From positions 1-13,691 of the forward strand of contig DASSLY010000115.1 of the NCBI GenBank assembly GCA_035689185.1: a DNA stretch of 13,691 bases. Direction: 5' to 3'. Origin of the DNA: DASSLY01 sp035689185 (GTDB lineage: Bacteria > Actinomycetota > Actinomycetes > Actinomycetales > Dermatophilaceae). Below the pieces are notes generated by a model, which was not told the DNA's origin, made no database searches, and saw nothing but the letters and a program-made list of their open reading frames with translations. Position numbers and translations under genes: made by a program. This document shows positions 12,375 through 13,691 of this stretch, piece by piece (within the stretch, counting starts at the first letter, position 1; each line of letters opens with the position of its first letter).

Positions 12375-13691
12375 GTGCCCGGAGCGTCCATGTTCGCCGC
12401 CCTCGAGCCGCTGCTGGAGCGGGTGGCCAAGCCGATCCAGTATGTCGGCGGCGAGCTGAACTCCACGGTCAAGGACTGGGACTGCGGCGGTTTCGGCCCC
12501 GGCGGCGCCGAGCGGACCGTGCGCTGGGCCCTGATGTACCCCGACGCCTACGAGGTCGGCCTGCCCAACCAGGGCGTGATGATCCTCTACGAGGTGATCA
12601 ACGAGCGCCCGGACGCGCTCGCGGAACGCACGTATGCGGTGTGGCCGGACATGGAGGCGCTGCTGCGCTCCAGCGGCGTCCCGCAGCTGACGGTCGACGC
12701 GCACCGGCCGGTGCGCGACTTCGACATCCTCGGGATCTCGTTCTCCACCGAGCTCGGCTACACGAACATGCTCACCGCCCTGGACCTCGCCGGCATCCCG
12801 CTGCACGCCGCGGACCGCGGGGACGACCACCCCGTCGTGCTGGCCGGCGGGCACGCCGCGTTCAACCCCGAGCCGGTCGCCGACTTCGTCGACGCGGCCG
12901 TCGTCGGCGACGGCGAGCAGGCGGTGCTCGCGATCACCGACCTGGTCGCCGGCTGGAAGGCCGCCGGCCGGCCCGGCGGCCGGCGCGAGCTGCTGCTGCG
13001 CCTTGCCCGCACCGGCGGGGTGTACGTCCCCAGCCTGTATGACGTGCAGTACCTGCCCGACGGCCGGATCCAGCGCGTCGTCCCCAACACCCCCGGGGTG
13101 CCGTGGCGGGTCGCCAAGCACACCGTGATGGACCTGGACGCGTGGCCCTACCCGAAGCAGCCCCTGGTGCCGCTGGCCGAGTCGGTGCACGAGCGGATGT
13201 CGGTGGAGATCTTCCGCGGCTGCACCCGCGGCTGCCGGTTCTGCCAGGCCGGCATGATCACCCGGCCGGTCCGGGAGCGCTCCATCACCGGCATCGGCGA
13301 GATGGTCGAACGGGGCCTGGCGGCAACGGGGTTCGAGGAGGTGGGGCTGCTGTCGCTGTCCAGTGCGGACCACTCGGAGATCGCCGCCGTGGCCAAGGGA
13401 CTCGCCGACCGGTACGAGGGCACCCAGACCGGGCTGTCCCTGCCGTCGACCCGGGTCGACGCCTTCAACATCGACCTCGCGAACGAGCTGACCCGAGGCG
13501 GCCGCCGCTCCGGGCTGACCTTCGCCCCGGAGGGCGGGTCGGAGCGGATCCGCAAGGTGATCAACAAGATGGTCACCGAGGACGACCTGATCCGGACGGT
13601 CACGGCGGCGTACGGCGCGGGCTGGCGTCAGGTGAAGCTCTACTTCATGTGCGGCCTCCCGACGGAGACCGACGAAGATGTCCTGCAGATC
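12375..13691 (+). CDS. B12-binding radical SAM protein, TIGR03960 type (3' truncated by window edge)
   Basis: The frame is open to the right edge, so about 439 N-terminal residues are present. The first half resembles a B12-binding domain (KPIQYVGGELNSTVKDW, VRWALMYPDAYEVGLPNQGVMILYEVIN, FDILGISFSTELGYTNML, VVLAGGHAAFNPEPVADFVDAAVVGDGE). The radical SAM core follows with the cluster motif CTRGCRFC (CX3CX2C), then GFEEVGLLSLSSADH and the GGRRSGLTFAPEGGSERIR segment. This is the TIGR03960 family, which in many actinobacteria precedes a DUF2344 gene, an RNase E/G gene and rplU-rpmA; its reaction is unknown. GTG 12375 gives VPGASMF, similar to known N-termini, and fits a leaderless promoter. ATG 12390 with GGAG five bases upstream is the alternative. 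Confidence 0.92.
   Translation, partial: MPGASMFAALEPLLERVAKPIQYVGGELNSTVKDWDCGGFGPGGAERTVRWALMYPDAYEVGLPNQGVMILYEVINERPDALAERTYAVWPDMEALLRSSGVPQLTVDAHRPVRDFDILGISFSTELGYTNMLTALDLAGIPLHAADRGDDHPVVLAGGHAAFNPEPVADFVDAAVVGDGEQAVLAITDLVAGWKAAGRPGGRRELLLRLARTGGVYVPSLYDVQYLPDGRIQRVVPNTPGVPWRVAKHTVMDLDAWPYPKQPLVPLAESVHERMSVEIFRGCTRGCRFCQAGMITRPVRERSITGIGEMVERGLAATGFEEVGLLSLSSADHSEIAAVAKGLADRYEGTQTGLSLPSTRVDAFNIDLANELTRGGRRSGLTFAPEGGSERIRKVINKMVTEDDLIRTVTAAYGAGWRQVKLYFMCGLPTETDEDVLQI

Overview
The window is very GC-rich, with strongly G/C-biased third codon positions, frequent GTG starts and long non-coding ORFs in every frame. These features and the protein families point to a high-GC actinomycete chromosome. 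I cannot name a genus from the sequence alone. Most of the window is core genome and holds no mobile element, CRISPR array, rRNA or tRNA that I can see.

Layout. (1) At the left edge is the 3' end of a CitB/DcuR-type response regulator gene (+ strand). It converges on a two-gene minus-strand block: a Tat/lipobox ferritin-like (DUF4439-type) lipoprotein gene (1536-2675), then an APH(6)/hydroxyurea-kinase-like phosphotransferase gene (488-1405). The junction between these two genes has been tandemly amplified (1399-1562). The amplification leaves a 45-codon ORF that overlaps both neighbours by ATGA. (2) Divergent from that block lies the classical transcription/translation cluster rimP-nusA-ylxR-infB-rbfA-truB-ribF (2804-10450). 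Adjacent genes overlap or lie within about 115 bp, which suggests one operon with internal promoters. (3) Tightly linked behind ribF is a long-chain acyl-CoA synthetase gene of FadD15 type (10457-12301). (4) The right edge cuts a B12-binding radical SAM gene of the TIGR03960 type (from 12375 or 12390), which has a likely promoter of its own.

How the genes work together. RimP and RbfA are 30S assembly factors. NusA acts in transcription pausing, termination and antitermination. YlxR is a small RNA-binding or nucleoid-associated protein of this operon. IF2 joins initiator tRNA and the subunits. TruB makes tRNA pseudouridine 55, and RibF makes FMN and FAD. The acyl-CoA synthetase has no obvious link to translation and is probably only co-transcribed.

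Most notable. I found no new multi-gene system. The items worth a second look are small: the triplicated stop/start junction with its bridging ORF; a roughly 58-residue insertion in the RNA-polymerase-binding domain of NusA; a chain of three tiny ORFs linked by ATGA overlaps before infB; a strong 37-nt hairpin between infB and rbfA; and an unusual RibF C-terminal tail whose DNA forms two dyads just before the acyl-CoA synthetase gene. Two probable leaderless starts (ribF and the radical SAM gene) are also visible.
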